Origin: Hydnum rufescens UP504 | Taxonomy: Eukaryota > Basidiomycota > Agaricomycetes > Cantharellales > Hydnaceae | Length of the DNA stretch: 64,000 nucleotides | Assembly (NCBI GenBank): GCA_014904985.1 | Contig: MU128919.1 | Span: forward strand, 329,879-393,878 | Direction of reading: 5' to 3' | Shown here: piece after piece, positions 1 to 12,096 of the stretch | Position numbering within the stretch: the stretch's first letter is position 1 | Layout of the letters: every line of letters starts with the position of its first letter | Program-made: the position numbers and the translations under genes | Notes under the pieces: generated by a model | The model's input: the letters and a program-made list of their open reading frames with translations, nothing else | The model's database searches: none | What the model was told of the DNA's origin: nothing

Positions 1-796
1 GTTTCCATCCTCGGGGTGTCCAAGTGGGCGGAGGCGGCGCTGGCGGCTCGGGTTGCCCTTCGTCCTTCGTCTCGTCCTCCCGTTTCTTCACTTTAATGAT
101 GCCAGGATCATATATGTCCCCCAGACCTATGGCGATCTGCCGCTGTTTTGGCCCATCCAGTCTCCATTCTTTCGTTTCGGTCGCTTGTTCGTCTACAGTG
201 GTCCCAGGGACAGAGTCCTCCGCAGCGGGAACGGGAGGAGCTACATAGGTCCATTCACCCATGCGACCTTCTTTCTGACGGATGGCCTTCTGGGCAGCTA
301 GAAAGTCCCCATCGACATCGGTATACCCCAATGAGGCTGCGTCAGAGTAGTTGGTATATGGATTGGCAGGTTTCGATGGCCGACTAGGGCCAGGAACAGG
401 AGCTCTAGGGGGGTCGATGAGGCTGCTGCAGGTCCAACATCCTTGGCATACGCGGCTGCTGCGGCCTAAATCAGGCAAACAAAATTAACGAAACACCTCT
501 GACAGAGGCGACAACAAACGGGAGGCATACCGCATCCACCCGCTTCATCTCTCGTTTTTCCTCCTCTAGGTCTCGCTTCTTGCGCTCTCCATTCTTGTAT
601 AGCTCGCGAACAAAGCGATTCTTGTTGCCCTGGTGGCGAAGACCATTCTCGTGCTGCTGCCTTGATGGAGCATCGTCGGCAATGTAAATATCGCAATATT
701 TGCAGAAGTACTGGTCGAGGCAAGCCCGTGAGAGAGAATTATGAGTACAATCACTGGAATCCCTACCTTTTTCTTGCTGACCCAGTACTCACTCAT
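1..796 (-). CDS. WBP4/FBP21-like spliceosomal protein, 3' end outside window
   Basis: Three exons on the minus strand (767-796, 531-710, 1-465) joined by introns of 56 and 65 nt with GT-AG ends. The product starts MSEYWVSKKK and continues with YFCKYCDIYIADD...HENGLRHQGNK, a matrin/U1-C type C2H2 zinc finger (Cys-x2-Cys, His-x5-His), then a basic EEEKREMKR helix. The far end carries the motif TWTPRGWK. This order matches the WW-domain-binding protein 4 (FBP21) family, which is associated with the spliceosome. The frame breaks at a run of six G at 408-413; seven G would restore a continuous reading frame through the conserved C-terminal half, so a sequencing contraction is more likely than a real lesion. 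The gene runs off the left edge. Family call is strong; the exact orthologue is inferred. Confidence 0.8.
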
Positions 797-929
797 GCTG
801 TACCGGAAGTTACCGTTTTGAATATTCACGTGCAAGAGGTGGAATTCGCTTGAAGGATTTGGAAATATAGCCCTATCTCCCTTCACCTTGACCTCTGTGT
901 AACATTTGTCACTATCTTCTACGTTCAAG
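797..929. promoter_or_regulatory. Bidirectional promoter between WBP4-like gene and CDS1
   Basis: The start codons of the two divergent genes are only 133 bp apart, so this interval must hold both promoters. No clear TATA box or other named element is visible. Confidence 0.5.
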
Positions 930-3320
930 ATGACTAGCAAGGCCGATCACAGCAAATCCCTGCCAAAATTCTCATTTGCTGCGTTGCCGGTCGAGGGCGC
1001 TGATGACGACTCGGACACTGAATATGAAGACGAACCAGTCAAGCCTGCATCTATCGCGGTTAAGTGAGTGCCTCGGCCATAAATTATCTGGCAAGCTATC
1101 TTATTTCTGATGGGTAAGCTCTAGTTCACCACCGAAAAACTCAACTGCGAAGAATATCCACTCGAAAAAATCCCAAGCCAAGCCTCCAACTCCACCAAAA
1201 GTCGAAGGTCCGCTGGCCATCCACGAATCAATACCTCCCTCAAATGTGCACTCCTCACGTGCACTCATCGAAGAATCAATAGTAGCCAGCCCAAGGTTGC
1301 CTACGGCCGTCACCTTTGACCCGAAATCCTTCAAATCCAGATCCCACTCTCCCGGAGCTCCCAGTGGTCGATTCGAGCCCTCATTGCCCGAGCTTCCTTC
1401 CCCGTGGCCTTCAGGCATGGGCGCTCGCAAACGCAAAGCGTCACACGAACTCATTACAAACCCTCTAAATAAGGAGTCAAAACTCGAAGAGACACCGGAG
1501 CTACCTAAAGTGACCGGAGACCTCGGGAACCCAGACCCACCGCCAGACTCCGGCGCCGAGCGCGCGAAGAAAAAGCAAAATGCTGTGACAAGAACTGTCT
1601 GGACATTAATCATGATCTTTGGCTTTATGGGTGGGGTCACTTCAGTGCCCTCTGGTTCCTTCATTTCTAATCCATGCGATGTCAGGTCTATTGGCTATGG
1701 GTCACCCTTGGGTTATCGTGCTCGTGTTTTTCTGCCAGGGCCTCGTATATCGGGAAGTAACCACGTTATTCTCGATGACACATCCAAGACCTGCTGGAGG
1801 TGGCGACGTACATGGATACGATGCTTGGGACGGTACTCTTAATTGGTACTTTTTCGCTGTGACGAACTATTTCTTATATGGAGAGTCTATCATCTACTAC
1901 TTCAAGGTGTGCACTCGAGACGTCCTGGCCTTGTCATCGGTGATTTATCCTGATGGATTCTTTAGCATGTCGTCTTCTCCGAGGCCCAATTCCTACCATT
2001 CGCGACAAACCATCGTTTTATTAGCTTTATGTTGTATACGATCGGTATATTGGGTTCTCGTATTTCAAGGGCCATTTCCAACATTTTCCGCCTTAGGTTT
2101 CGTTGGGTTTGTGGGTAGCTTAAAGAAACAATATTTGAAGCACCAATTTGGTCTCTTTGGATGGGTTCACATGACACTGCTAGTCATAGTGGTTTCAAGG
2201 TAATGAATCACTTCCCACATTCAATACATAATCCTTCACCTTTTGGCTTTTAGCCATTTTATTGTCAACAACATCCTCGAGGTATGTTCCCATAATTTAA
2301 ATCTATGATCATGGTCTCAGCATTTCTGGATACTGCAGGGTCTTATATGGTTCTTGGTCCCTGCGTCGCTAGTTATTTGCAACGACATCTTTGCGTATAT
2401 CTGCGGTACGATTCCATGAGTTCAATTGTATGGCCTTTTTTAAAGTATCGAATTTTCCCATAATTACCAGGGATTACGTTCGGAAGGACCCCCTTAATCA
2501 AATTATCGCCGAAGAAGACCGTGGAAGGGTTTGTTGGCGCCTTCATGTGCACCCTCGTATTTGCCGTCGTTGTACGTCGTAGGCTTTCTGTGTGTCTTAC
2601 CTTTCTGAGGCGGTGGTTATCCCCAGTGGTCCACCATTTTTATGCGATATCCATACATGATCTGCCCAGTTCACGATCTTGGCACCCACGCATGGAGTGA
2701 AGTGCATTGTCGCCCGAATTCTGTTTTCCTTTGGCGCGAATTCGAGCTTTGGACACCCATCAACATGTTTTTTTCGTCTCTTGTAAGCCCAGCCCTACTC
2801 CATAATATTTGCCTATCCCTCCTAATGCGTCGTTTGTTCCGGATACTGTAGTTCCGCTTGGGGCACCCTATGCCTCCAATCCCGTATGCGCCATTCCAGC
2901 TCCACGCCCTTGCCATGGCAACATTTGCATCCCTCGTCGCTCCGTTTGGTGGCTTTTTCGCCTCGGGCTTCAAGCGCGCGTTCGATATCAAAGATTTTGG
3001 AGACAGTATTCCCGGACACGGTGGGATGACTGATCGTATGGATTGCCAGTGCGTGTTCCGCCTCGCCTTTAACTTTCATTGTGTGGCCCACTATCATTCA
3101 GAAGTGACGGAAACTGACCAACTCGTTATGAAACGCCCGTAGGTTCTTGATGGGGATGTTCTCATACGTATACTATTCAGCGCTTATACGAGAGCATCAC
3201 GCTACAGTGGGGTCAGTCCTGCAGACTATCGTGTCGAGCCTTGCGGTGGACGAACAGATTGAGCTTTTCCTGGATCTCAAGCGGTATCTCGAAGGTGCTG
3301 GGGTCAGCATACCCACATGA
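930..3320 (+). CDS. CDS1: Phosphatidate cytidylyltransferase (CDP-diacylglycerol synthase)
   Basis: Catalyses CTP + phosphatidic acid to CDP-diacylglycerol in the ER membrane, the branch point for phosphatidylinositol and cardiolipin synthesis. Eleven exons join without any frame conflict: 930-1063, 1125-1630, 1686-1906, 1966-2044, 2097-2199, 2254-2281, 2339-2405, 2471-2571, 2627-2782, 2852-3048, 3143-3320, giving 589 aa. The first ~200 residues are a Ser/Pro-rich, probably cytosolic tail. A string of hydrophobic segments follows, with [28 protein letters not shown] and the family signature [24 protein letters not shown] near the C terminus. All catalytic-signature residues are intact. The start ATG is the first in a frame that reaches the core through one clean intron. 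It is divergent from the WBP4-like gene. Confidence 0.95.
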
Positions 3321-4914
3321 GGGAAGTCGAAGGAGGACTCGTGATGCTGTGGCCGGGGTTCCATGCAGCCCAATTCCCGCGTTTCTGTGTACTTAACCCA
3401 TAACCTCATCTGATTCATTCTTTCTCGCACGCCATGTATGCAATAATTTCCTAATGATCTATCCAATGTGCACTTCTTGCTTCCCCTCCTCCCTATTTTG
3501 GAACACAGTATCGTTCTGCCCTCGGTAGCTCCTTGAGAAGCGATCTCGGAAAGTAATTTAAAAGGTGTCACAAAACACTCAACCATAAAAACCGTCTAGC
3601 GCCAGTACTTCCGAAAACACACCAATATTACGAGTCATAGACGCCGATATCTCCAGCATCATATGTGGTCTTACAGTACCTGTCTCCTTTTCCACTTTGG
3701 TCCAGGAGCGGATTGTTCTGACGAATTTCAGATACTATTCCTTACCGGGTTATTGCCGCGAAGTGAATAATTGGAGGAATTAATCATGTTCCTCTGCTCT
3801 GATGGGGCTCAAACTCGGTAGGTACATAGAAAATAACTGTATCTACACATCCCCAAAATTATAAAGGATTCTATGCATAATTGAGGGAGAAATGAGAGAT
3901 CCGCGTCAAGACCCCATTTTTGGTTCGGCAAAATCCTGCACCTAGATATTGCCGCCACCTCACATTGCACTTTCCCTGAGCAGACCCATTGCAGAAACTT
4001 CATGGCCAGTCCCCTGGGACTGGGTGGGGCATGCCACAAGAAGTGGAAGTGCTCTGGGTATGTGGCCAGTGAAATTTTGTTCACATATCATAGAACCGTT
4101 CCTCACGTGACAGCAGATTTCAATGGCCTTCTGCATGTCCTCCTTGGACCAGCCCTGTGTTTTGGGAGGGATTTTATTGCACATGATGGAGGTGGAGGTG
4201 TGGAGAAGGGTTTTCTTGATTTCTTGCGGTTTGCTTGGTAGAGATAGATCCAAATGCTGACACTTGGACTGCCTTGGTGGCTCAGCCTCAGCCCATGGAG
4301 AGTCAAAATTTTGCACAGAAGCAGGCAGTATCCTGGCCCACAACATACAAGCAGTTTTTTCATTCCAGAGTGGCTACATGACTCATGAATGCAATTCTGA
4401 GGGTTCAAAAGTACCAAATTCAGCAATTCCCAGCAATAATTTGGCTCCTCAAGGAGCACTTCTCACATTTACTTCAAACTGTTTTCGCAGAATCCTAGAT
4501 ACATCACCCATACAGCCACCTTACAAATTTGGTGGCTCCTGGACAAGAATTGATTGCTCCAGGAGGGCAACGGCAATATCCCGGGGGCGGCAACGGACCC
4601 GGGTACAAATAGTAGGCCTGAGCTCGTTCCTTTGCATGAGTGGCTTATTGTATTACAGTCAGCCATCAATAATTTGACGTCCTTTCGGATAGTCAATGGC
4701 ACATGGTCATGTGAGAATGAGAACTCCTTGAGCAATATTCTCAAGGGAGAGCTTGCAATTGGCTTCCACGCCTCAGTGTCGGTATTATCTTTTTTTCTCT
4801 GACGGTGATTTTTTATATCCTCGCAGATTCGACATGAGTAATTGGGGGGGCGCCGAAGCGGGTTTGAACACGAGCGAATCGACGGTTCGCAGCTCTTTTT
4901 GAATACTTATTATC
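3321..4914. other. Intergenic, downstream of CDS1; CpG-poor repeat-like part
   Basis: No intact gene is visible. The first ~600 bp are probably CDS1 3' UTR and spacer. From about 3,980 to 4,760 the base composition changes to CpG-poor sequence like the transposon regions further right. On the minus strand near 4,100-4,250 a short reading frame contains GWSKEDMQKAIEI, which resembles the psq-type helix-turn-helix at the N terminus of pogo-like transposases, but it is too short and degenerate to name. Confidence 0.4.
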
Positions 4915-4974
4915 GCAAGGCGGACGACAATGCCGCATAAATACAGAACGGTGGGTGGAGAGATTGCAAGATGG

Positions 4975-7276
4975 TCACAAACGGCCGGGAGGTAAAAACC
5001 CCAGCCGTGCGCTGTTACAGACGTCATCAAATTCAATGGGGTCGGCGGGCTTGAACACTTTCCACAAAACAATCCACATAGAGCTATCATCATAGAAGAC
5101 CGCCTCACGGGGGAAAGCAGGTTTTTTAGGCGGCTCTAGGCCAGCACCATGGTCGTATCCATCCCACTTCTTCACGGATCGATCATAGTCACCCAGGGCC
5201 ACGTGCTCCAGGCTGAACAGCCTGTTCAAAGGAACGATGCACGAGTCCTCGAGGCCAGCGAAAGGTGCAGTTGGGGCCCCATTAATCTTAGTCAAGAAGG
5301 AACGCTTCAGGTCTTTGAGAACGGTGGTAGTAATCCAATCCTCCAGCGGTCTTCCGGCGGCCCGAATCTCCTTTCCATCTTGGTGCCGGAAGGTGAACCA
5401 GACAAGTACCCAAAACATGGATTCCATGTCGTGCCTTGCATGATGAAGCATGCGAGTGTCCTCCATGAGATCGACGGCCATAAAACGACGGACACCGGTT
5501 CGTTCCAAGCTCGTGCGGGATGGCTTGTTGATATCAATGGCCAGATCATAGTCTATCAGAACACCGATGACTTTAGCACCGTTGCGGCCAAACATAATGT
5601 TATTCATGCTGATGTCACGGTGAAGAATGCCCATGACTCGGTAGAGCCAACGATGGCCTAAGGAAACCATTCCTTAGCAATCATCCAGCAAGGTGCTGTA
5701 TAACAAGGATACTCACATAAAGCGATATCTCCCATCACGCTCATGAGGTCATCAGCAGTGCGGAGTTCGATCATACGCTCCAGCTTCTGGTAGACAGTAA
5801 CCCTCAGAATACGCGATCCCATTCTTGAAAGGTCCAACGTGGATCTCCGGGCAAGGATACGGCTCCGTGGACCCCATTCACCAAAGTCCTCCTTCGCCTC
5901 GAGAACGGGTAGGTGGTCTTTCATATGTTCATATTTCCATCGCCGTATTCCTTCGGCACTTGTGTAAGCTCGCTCCAGGAATTCGTATTCTGGCGTCCTA
6001 GTGTTCTCTGGCCAGCTAAGTTTGACGACCACGGTACCGCCATCAGCCTCTATAACACAAGTACCCCGGCCAACCAAAGCATACTGGCGGAAAACACAAT
6101 CACCGAGAACAAATGTTCGGTCTTGGATCGTGATCGTAGCGCCGCCGAAGGGTTTATCGAGCTGGGATTCTCGCGCTGACTGATGGCTGGAACCACGCAA
6201 AGAGCCATTGCGCTTGGTACCAAGGGAAGAACCCTTTTCATCGGTGGAATTAGGGATCCGTGATCTGGGATGAGGGCAGGGCGGTTGTGGAAGGGGTGTT
6301 GATCGGGGGTAATTAATTCTCGGATGAAGGCCCCAGCTTGTTTCGGAGAGGTGTGCAATAGCCGTGAGAAATTGGGCCAGCAGTACCAGATCCTCAGCAA
6401 AATTGACTCCGCCAGACCTCACAGCCCCAACGCGATCATAATACCACAGTTCAAGGGTAGACCCCTGGATCATTCCATGGACAACGTGACTGCGATAGGG
6501 CCCATGGTAAAAGGATTCAAGCGCGTATGTTGCTAATTGGAGCGTGTCTTGATTGATCTTTGAAGTCTGAGTTCGTGGGGATTCGTTGAGCGCGTTGTCG
6601 CTCGTTGATGCTCCGTGCCGGTGTTTGGACCCCGTGCTTGCATTTGATGGCGCAGAAGATCCTCCAGAAGGAGTAGAGCATTGCTTCGCAGTGTCAATGA
6701 CCGCTGTAGGGGATCAGGCTTTACCTTGAATTCTAGCACCAACCTGACATCGGACCAGTGCAGTGGATTGCACTGCAAATTTTCTGGTTTTGGGGTGAAG
6801 ACGACGTCTGGATATCGTGTCGTGCCTAATGAGGAGAGCACAGCAGACGAGTGATGGTCCCGTGCGAAGATGGAGCACTCTCTGCCTTCTTCAGCAGCAA
6901 TCAACGATGACATGTGGTTGACCAAGTCAGTAAAAAGCCGGTATTGGTCCACTTCCGGCTTGGTGAGAGAAGATAGGAAAGCCTGCAAATGGCTGAGAGT
7001 CTCGTCGTTTTGGCATATCTTCTCCAGATCGATACCGTTGCTCGGTTTAAATTCAAAGACGTCCTGCAGGAAGTCTTCGAAGCTGCTGACGAGCGTATTT
7101 TTGAGGTCGTTATTAAGGAGAGGGTGCAGCTTGAACCTATCGCGATCGCTGGTGGACGCATAGCCAGATACATTGTTGCTGAAGGGTTCGGATGTCGATA
7201 AGCTGGGCAGTGGGCCTGGACAATTTGGTGGAGTCGAGAGACGTTCAGCTGCATCCATGTTCTGTGTGACGACCAT
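4975..7276 (-). CDS. FunK1-type protein kinase, left copy
   Basis: Exons 6725-7276, 5717-6683 and 4975-5657 give a 733-aa protein; intron 1 is only 41 nt and is the least certain join. The N-terminal third ends in the family motif LVLEFK. The kinase core shows the ATP-binding lysine in VVVKLSWP, the catalytic loop GILHRDISMNNIM, the metal-binding position as IDYDLA (DYD in place of DFG), RTGVRRFMAVDL in the P+1 loop, and HDMESMFWVLVW in helix F. This is the fungal FunK1 family, expanded in Agaricomycetes and of unknown substrate. It is head-to-head with a near-identical copy; the two start codons are 218 bp apart. This copy has no frameshift and is the better template of the two. Confidence 0.85.
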
Positions 7277-7494
7277 TCACAATCCAGCAAAGGGTGGCAG
7301 TGCTAATACAGATTTGTTTCCGTCAGTTGATTCAAATACAGCCCAGAGTATGGTGCTGCAAGAGCCACATCATCTGAGTCTAATGATTCAGAGCCCAAAA
7401 GATGCTTTGACAGCAACGCACACCTCTGCGGCATTTGAATCAACTGACCGGAAACAAATCTGTATTAGCACTGCCACCCTTTGCTGGATTGTGA
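7277..7494. promoter_or_regulatory. Shared divergent promoter at the palindrome centre
   Basis: The 218 bp between the two FunK1 start codons include the 95-bp unpaired spacer 7,338-7,432 and ~60 bp of inverted repeat on each side. Both genes must start from here, and the repeated flanks give both the same proximal sequence. Confidence 0.5.
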
Positions 7495-9795
7495 ATGGTC
7501 GTCACACAGAACATGGATGCAGCTGAACGTCTCTCGACTCCACCAAATTGTCCAGGCCCACTGCCCAGCTTATCGACATCCGAACCCTTCAGCAACAATG
7601 TATCTGGCTATGCGTCCACCAGCGATCGCGATAGGTTCAAGCTGCACCCTCTCCTTAATAACGACCTCAAAAATACGCTCGTCAGCAGCTTCGAAGACTT
7701 CCTGCAGGACGTCTTTGAATTTAAACCGAGCAACGGTATCGATCTGGAGAAGATATGCCAAAACGACGAGACTCTCAGCCATTTGCAGGCTTTCCTATCT
7801 TCTCTCACCAAGCCGGAAGTGGACCAATACCGGCTTTTTACTGACTTGGTCAACCACATGTCATCGTTGATTGCTGCTGAAGAAGGCAGAGAGTGCTCCA
7901 TCTTCGCACGGGACCATCACTCGTCTGCTGTGCTCTCCTCATTAGGCACGACACGATATCCAGACGTCGTCTTCACCCAAAACCAGAAAATTTGCAGTGC
8001 AATCCACTGCACTGGTCCGATGTCAGGTTGGTGCTAGAATTCAAGGTAAAGCCTGATCCCCTACAGCGGTCATTGACACTGCGAAGCAATGCTCTACTCC
8101 TTCTGGAGGATCTTCTGCGCCATCAAATGCAAGCACGGGGTCCAAACACCGGCACGGAGCATCAACGAGCGACAACGCGCTCAACGAATCCCCACGAACT
8201 CAGACTTCAAAGATCAATCAAGACACGCTCCAATTAGCAACATACGCGCTTGAATCCTTTTACCATGGGCCCTATCGCAGTCACGTTGTCCATGGAATGA
8301 TCCAGGGGTCTACCCTTGAACTGTGGTATTATGATCGCGTTGGGGCTGTGAGGTCTGGCGGAGTCAATTTTGCTGAGGATCTGGTACTGCTGGCCCAATT
8401 TCTCACGGCTATTGCACACCTCTCCGAAACAAGCTGGGGCCTTCATCCGAGAATTAATTACCCCCGATCAACACCCCTTCCACAACCGCCCTGCCCTCAT
8501 CCCAGATCACGGATCCCTAATTCCACCGATGAAAAGGGTTCTTCCCTTGGTACCAAGCGCAATGGCTCTTTGCGTGGTTCCAGCCATCAGTCAGCGCGAG
8601 AATCCCAGCTCGATAAACCCTTCGGCGGCGCTACGATCACGATCCAAGACCGAACATTTGTTCTCGGTGATTGTGTTTTCCGCCAGTATGCTTTGGTTGG
8701 CCGGGGTACTTGTGTTATAGAGGCTGATGGCGGTACCGTGGTCGTCAAACTTAGCTGGCCAGAGAACACTAGGACGCCAGAATACGAATTCCTGGAGCGA
8801 GCTTACACAAGTGCCAAGGAATACGGCGATGGAAATATGAGACATATGAAAGACCACCTACCCGTTCTCGAGGCGAAGGAGGACTTTGGTGAATGGGGTC
8901 CACGGAGCCGTATCCTTGCCCGGAGATCCACGTTGGACCTTTCAAGAATGGGATCGCGTATTCTGAGGGTTACTGTCTACCAGAAGCTGGAGCGTATGAT
9001 CGAGCTCCGCACTGCTGATGACCTCATGAGCGTGATGGGAGATATCGCTTTATGTGAGTATCCTTGTTATACAGCACCTTGCTGGATGATTGCTAAGGAA
9101 TGGTTTCCTTAGGCCATCGTTGGCTCTACCGAGTCATGGGCATTCTTCACCGTGACATCAGCATGAATAACATTATGTTTCGCCGCAACGGTGCTAAAGT
9201 CATCGGTGTTCTGATAGACTATGATCTGGCCATTGATATCAACAAGCCATCCCGCTCGAGCTTGGAACGAACCGGTGTCCGTCGTTTTATGGCCGTCGAT
9301 CTCATGGAGGACACTCGCATGCTTCATCATGCAAGGCACGACATGGAATCCATGTTTTGGGTACTTGTCTGGTTCACCTTCCGGCACCAAGATGGAAAGG
9401 AGATTCGGGTCACCCCAAGATCGCTGGAGGATTGGATTACTACCCCCACTCTCGATGACCTGAAGCGTTCGTTCTTCATTAAGATTAAAGGGGCCCCAAC
9501 CGCACCTTTCGCTGGCCTCATGGAATCGTGCATCATTCCTTTGAAGCGGCTGTTCCGCGGGGGGCACTTCGTCCTGGAGGACTATAATCAATCCGTGGCC
9601 ACGTGGGATAAACACGACCACGGTGCTGGCCTAGAGCCACCTAACAGACCTGCTTTCCCCCGTGACGCAGTCTTCTATGATGATAACTCTATGTGGATTG
9701 CTTTGTGGAATGTGTTCAAGCCCGCCGACCCCATTGAATTTGATGACGTCTGTAACAGCGCACGGCTGGGATTTTTACCTCCCAGCCGTTTATGA
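7495..9795 (+). CDS. FunK1-type protein kinase, right copy (one apparent frameshift)
   Basis: Mirror copy of the gene at 4,975-7,276, with exons 7495-8045, 8087-9053 and 9113-9795. At about 7,976 a CCCC run of the left copy is CCC here, which shifts the frame after VVFT. Around 8,815-8,845 a lost G and a gained G cancel each other, leaving ten altered residues (KEYGDGNMR in place of EGIRRWKYE). The catalytic loop HRDISMNNIM, the lysine and the DYD motif are all present. The last ~130 residues differ at roughly a quarter of positions from the left copy, while the rest is almost identical. The frameshift may be an assembly error because it lies in a homopolymer. Confidence 0.75.
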
Positions 9796-9860
9796 CCATC
9801 TTGCAACCTCTCAACCCACCGTTCTGTATTTATGCGGCATTGTCATCCACCCTGCGGGCT

Positions 9861-12096
9861 TCAGGATACTAGTACAAGAAATCAGAAAGTCTACGTGCAT
9901 TTAGTAATTTGTTTGGAAAGCAGACGCCTTGATATTACCCAGACATTCACGAAAAGGAGAGGGCACCCCACAAACTTCCCCTGCCAAAACTGGGCACATC
10001 CGAACGTTCCTGCACCATCCGCCGCAAGCACCTGGCCTTGCGGGCGGTTAATAAGTACCTCAATGATCGAAAAGCTACATATAGGATCATCTCGCATCCA
10101 ACTACCGACGAACTGTAGGGAGCATTAGGAGTTGTCGGATGATGTGAACCAGTTTGAACAATGTCATTTCTTCATTCCCCTTAGAAATAATCGTCAGGGC
10201 GTATCCGTGACATGAAGTTCTATCCACACTACCTGCTTTTGCTATGGTACATCGGCACATCTAGCCCCATGTTCATACTGGTGGATCTGGGCTGAACACT
10301 CTTTTTCCTATTCACAAAAAAACACAAATAAACCGTAGTCCTTTTCGCATCCTCACACAAGATTGCTCTATTTTCTCCCTGGATACCCTCCTTCTAGTAG
10401 ACGCATAGTGTAGCGTACGCCTCCTATACACTCAACATTTGATTACATCATCATTCCCGTGGATCCTGACTGCAACTCCATCAAAAGTGGGAAAGGGCAT
10501 CTGGCTACTGAGGGACACCGAGCCTACGGCCTCTGGGATAGGGAACTCAAACCTTGAGATAGTGCCGAAATAGTAGTGCCCTGTCAAGCCAGTTCCGGAA
10601 TATTGACAGGGTCATTTCTTCCCCAACAGCCCTTTCCGACCCGCCCTGATCGTATTGTGTTTGCAGCTCCCACCTTGCATGTTCATCAAAAACCGTGAAA
10701 TTATACTCTATAAAATGGATGGTATGCGCGTGATCAAGCGAGTAGTACACATGAAGTATTAATTCATAAGAGGAAGCGGGGGAGCAAGAGAGGCGTAAAG
10801 AATAACACGGCACGGGGGTTGGGGTTGGGATAGTGCTCGTCAATATGCATACGTACATGCATGCAATTATCCTGCAGCTATGGGATTGGAAAAGGTGAAG
10901 ACGGCTCTTTACTCCAGTCGCACCGTGAATACCAGAGGGGCATCCTTATTCCTGGCTGCTACATAGCCCAACTGTTCCACCGACAACATAAGAGTGCAGA
11001 TGGCAGCAATAACAGCCAATTGCGAGGACGAGCTCCCACAAGGATGGGGTAGAGGATATACCTGCAGTAGGTGAGGAGCGCTTGGATCGTCGTGGTTAGA
11101 ATGAACCCAATGCTGAAGAGACTGAAGGCCTAGCACATGTAACCAACACTGCCTCTATTTGCAGTAGTCACAGAGGACAGTGTAACCAACGAAGATGGCA
11201 ACGTACGCACGAAATATCGAAGTGTACGCTAAACCAGTGCTGAGACCACAGAAAATGGTGTGTAATTCTCGATTTATAGACTGTAAACAGGCTGCCCGAT
11301 AGGGCGCACTAAGCTGAACGGGGATGCCTGGAAAGCATATGAGAATCTCTTCAATGCTGTTGGGGTCCCGATCGCCACATATCTTTATTCTTTGGCCTTC
11401 TCGTGTCTCACGGTTTCATAGGGGCCGAATACTACAAGTTACAACATGGGTGGAGGGCCCGAAGCGGACCTGCCGCACGACCAAATCAGAGACCCATGAA
11501 ATGATGAATGTCGCAAAAGCGTAAAGAATGTCCAAGGGCGAAGTAACATAGCACACAGCGCATAGCATGCACCCAGAACAAAAGGACAACGGTCGTACTG
11601 GCATGCCCTCTGCACGCCAGATGCAGTTATGCTAGGCACAGTGCATAAGTGCGAGTAACGAGACGAGGGAGGAGCCCAGCCGAGGCTCGAATAATCTGGC
11701 ACGACACTGCTCCAGCGTGCGCGTTTGAGTCGGATTATAAAAATTCGAAGGTGGAAATGCGGAATGCAGGACGCGGGATACAAGACGAACGACTGGACGG
11801 TTGTTGTCTTAGTCGAGCGTTCGTGACCATTCGTCGCTCGTTTCGGGTGAGGTTATGTCCATTGGTGGGTCTGTTATCGGGACGGGGATGGGCCGCCGCG
11901 GGGTGCGGTGTCGCCTTCGCTCCCTTGAAAGAGAAAAAAGAAATCATATATTCAACTGAGAGACGCAAGTATGGTCCTGGGTGCCGCATTACTCACTCAC
12001 GGGTCGGTAGGACTGGGATTAAATGGCATCTGTATGATTTGCGGGCTACGAGTTCTAGCGTTGGGTGACCTCGTGTGGTCCACAAGAAGAAGGGTA
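9861..12096. other. Intergenic; no supported gene
   Basis: No intact coding region is seen. On the minus strand at about 11,050-11,130 a short hydrophobic reading (FSLFSIGFILTTTIQALLTY) resembles one helix of a fungal seven-helix membrane protein, but neighbouring helices cannot be joined to it. Confidence 0.4.

Larger units (their letters stand above)
4915..9860. repeat. 5-kb palindrome: two inverted FunK1 gene copies around a 95-bp spacer
   Basis: The left arm (about 4,915-7,337) is the reverse complement of the right arm (7,433 to about 9,860); 7,338-7,432 is unpaired. The inner 1,977 bp of each arm (5,361-7,337 and 7,433-9,409) are nearly identical apart from a few substitutions and single-base indels. 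The outer ~450 bp are clearly diverged (about three quarters identical at protein level by eye). The step in identity is abrupt, just after the codons for GKEIR in the kinase gene. The diverged tails argue against a simple read-through artefact. Confidence 0.9.

Noticed and set aside
4100..4350. Minus-strand reading with GWSKEDMQKAIEI, like a psq DNA-binding motif of a pogo transposase
   Set aside because: Only about 25 residues fit, the frame is not continued and no TIR or TA duplication was found; kept only as a remark on the intergenic entry.
4915..9860. The FunK1 palindrome as a pure library or sequencing hairpin artefact
   Set aside because: The outer ~450 bp of the arms differ too much to be a mirror of the same molecule.
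10900..11800. Possible seven-helix membrane protein (DUF6533/6534 style) on the minus strand
   Set aside because: One hydrophobic helix is plausible but no consistent chain of exons could be built.
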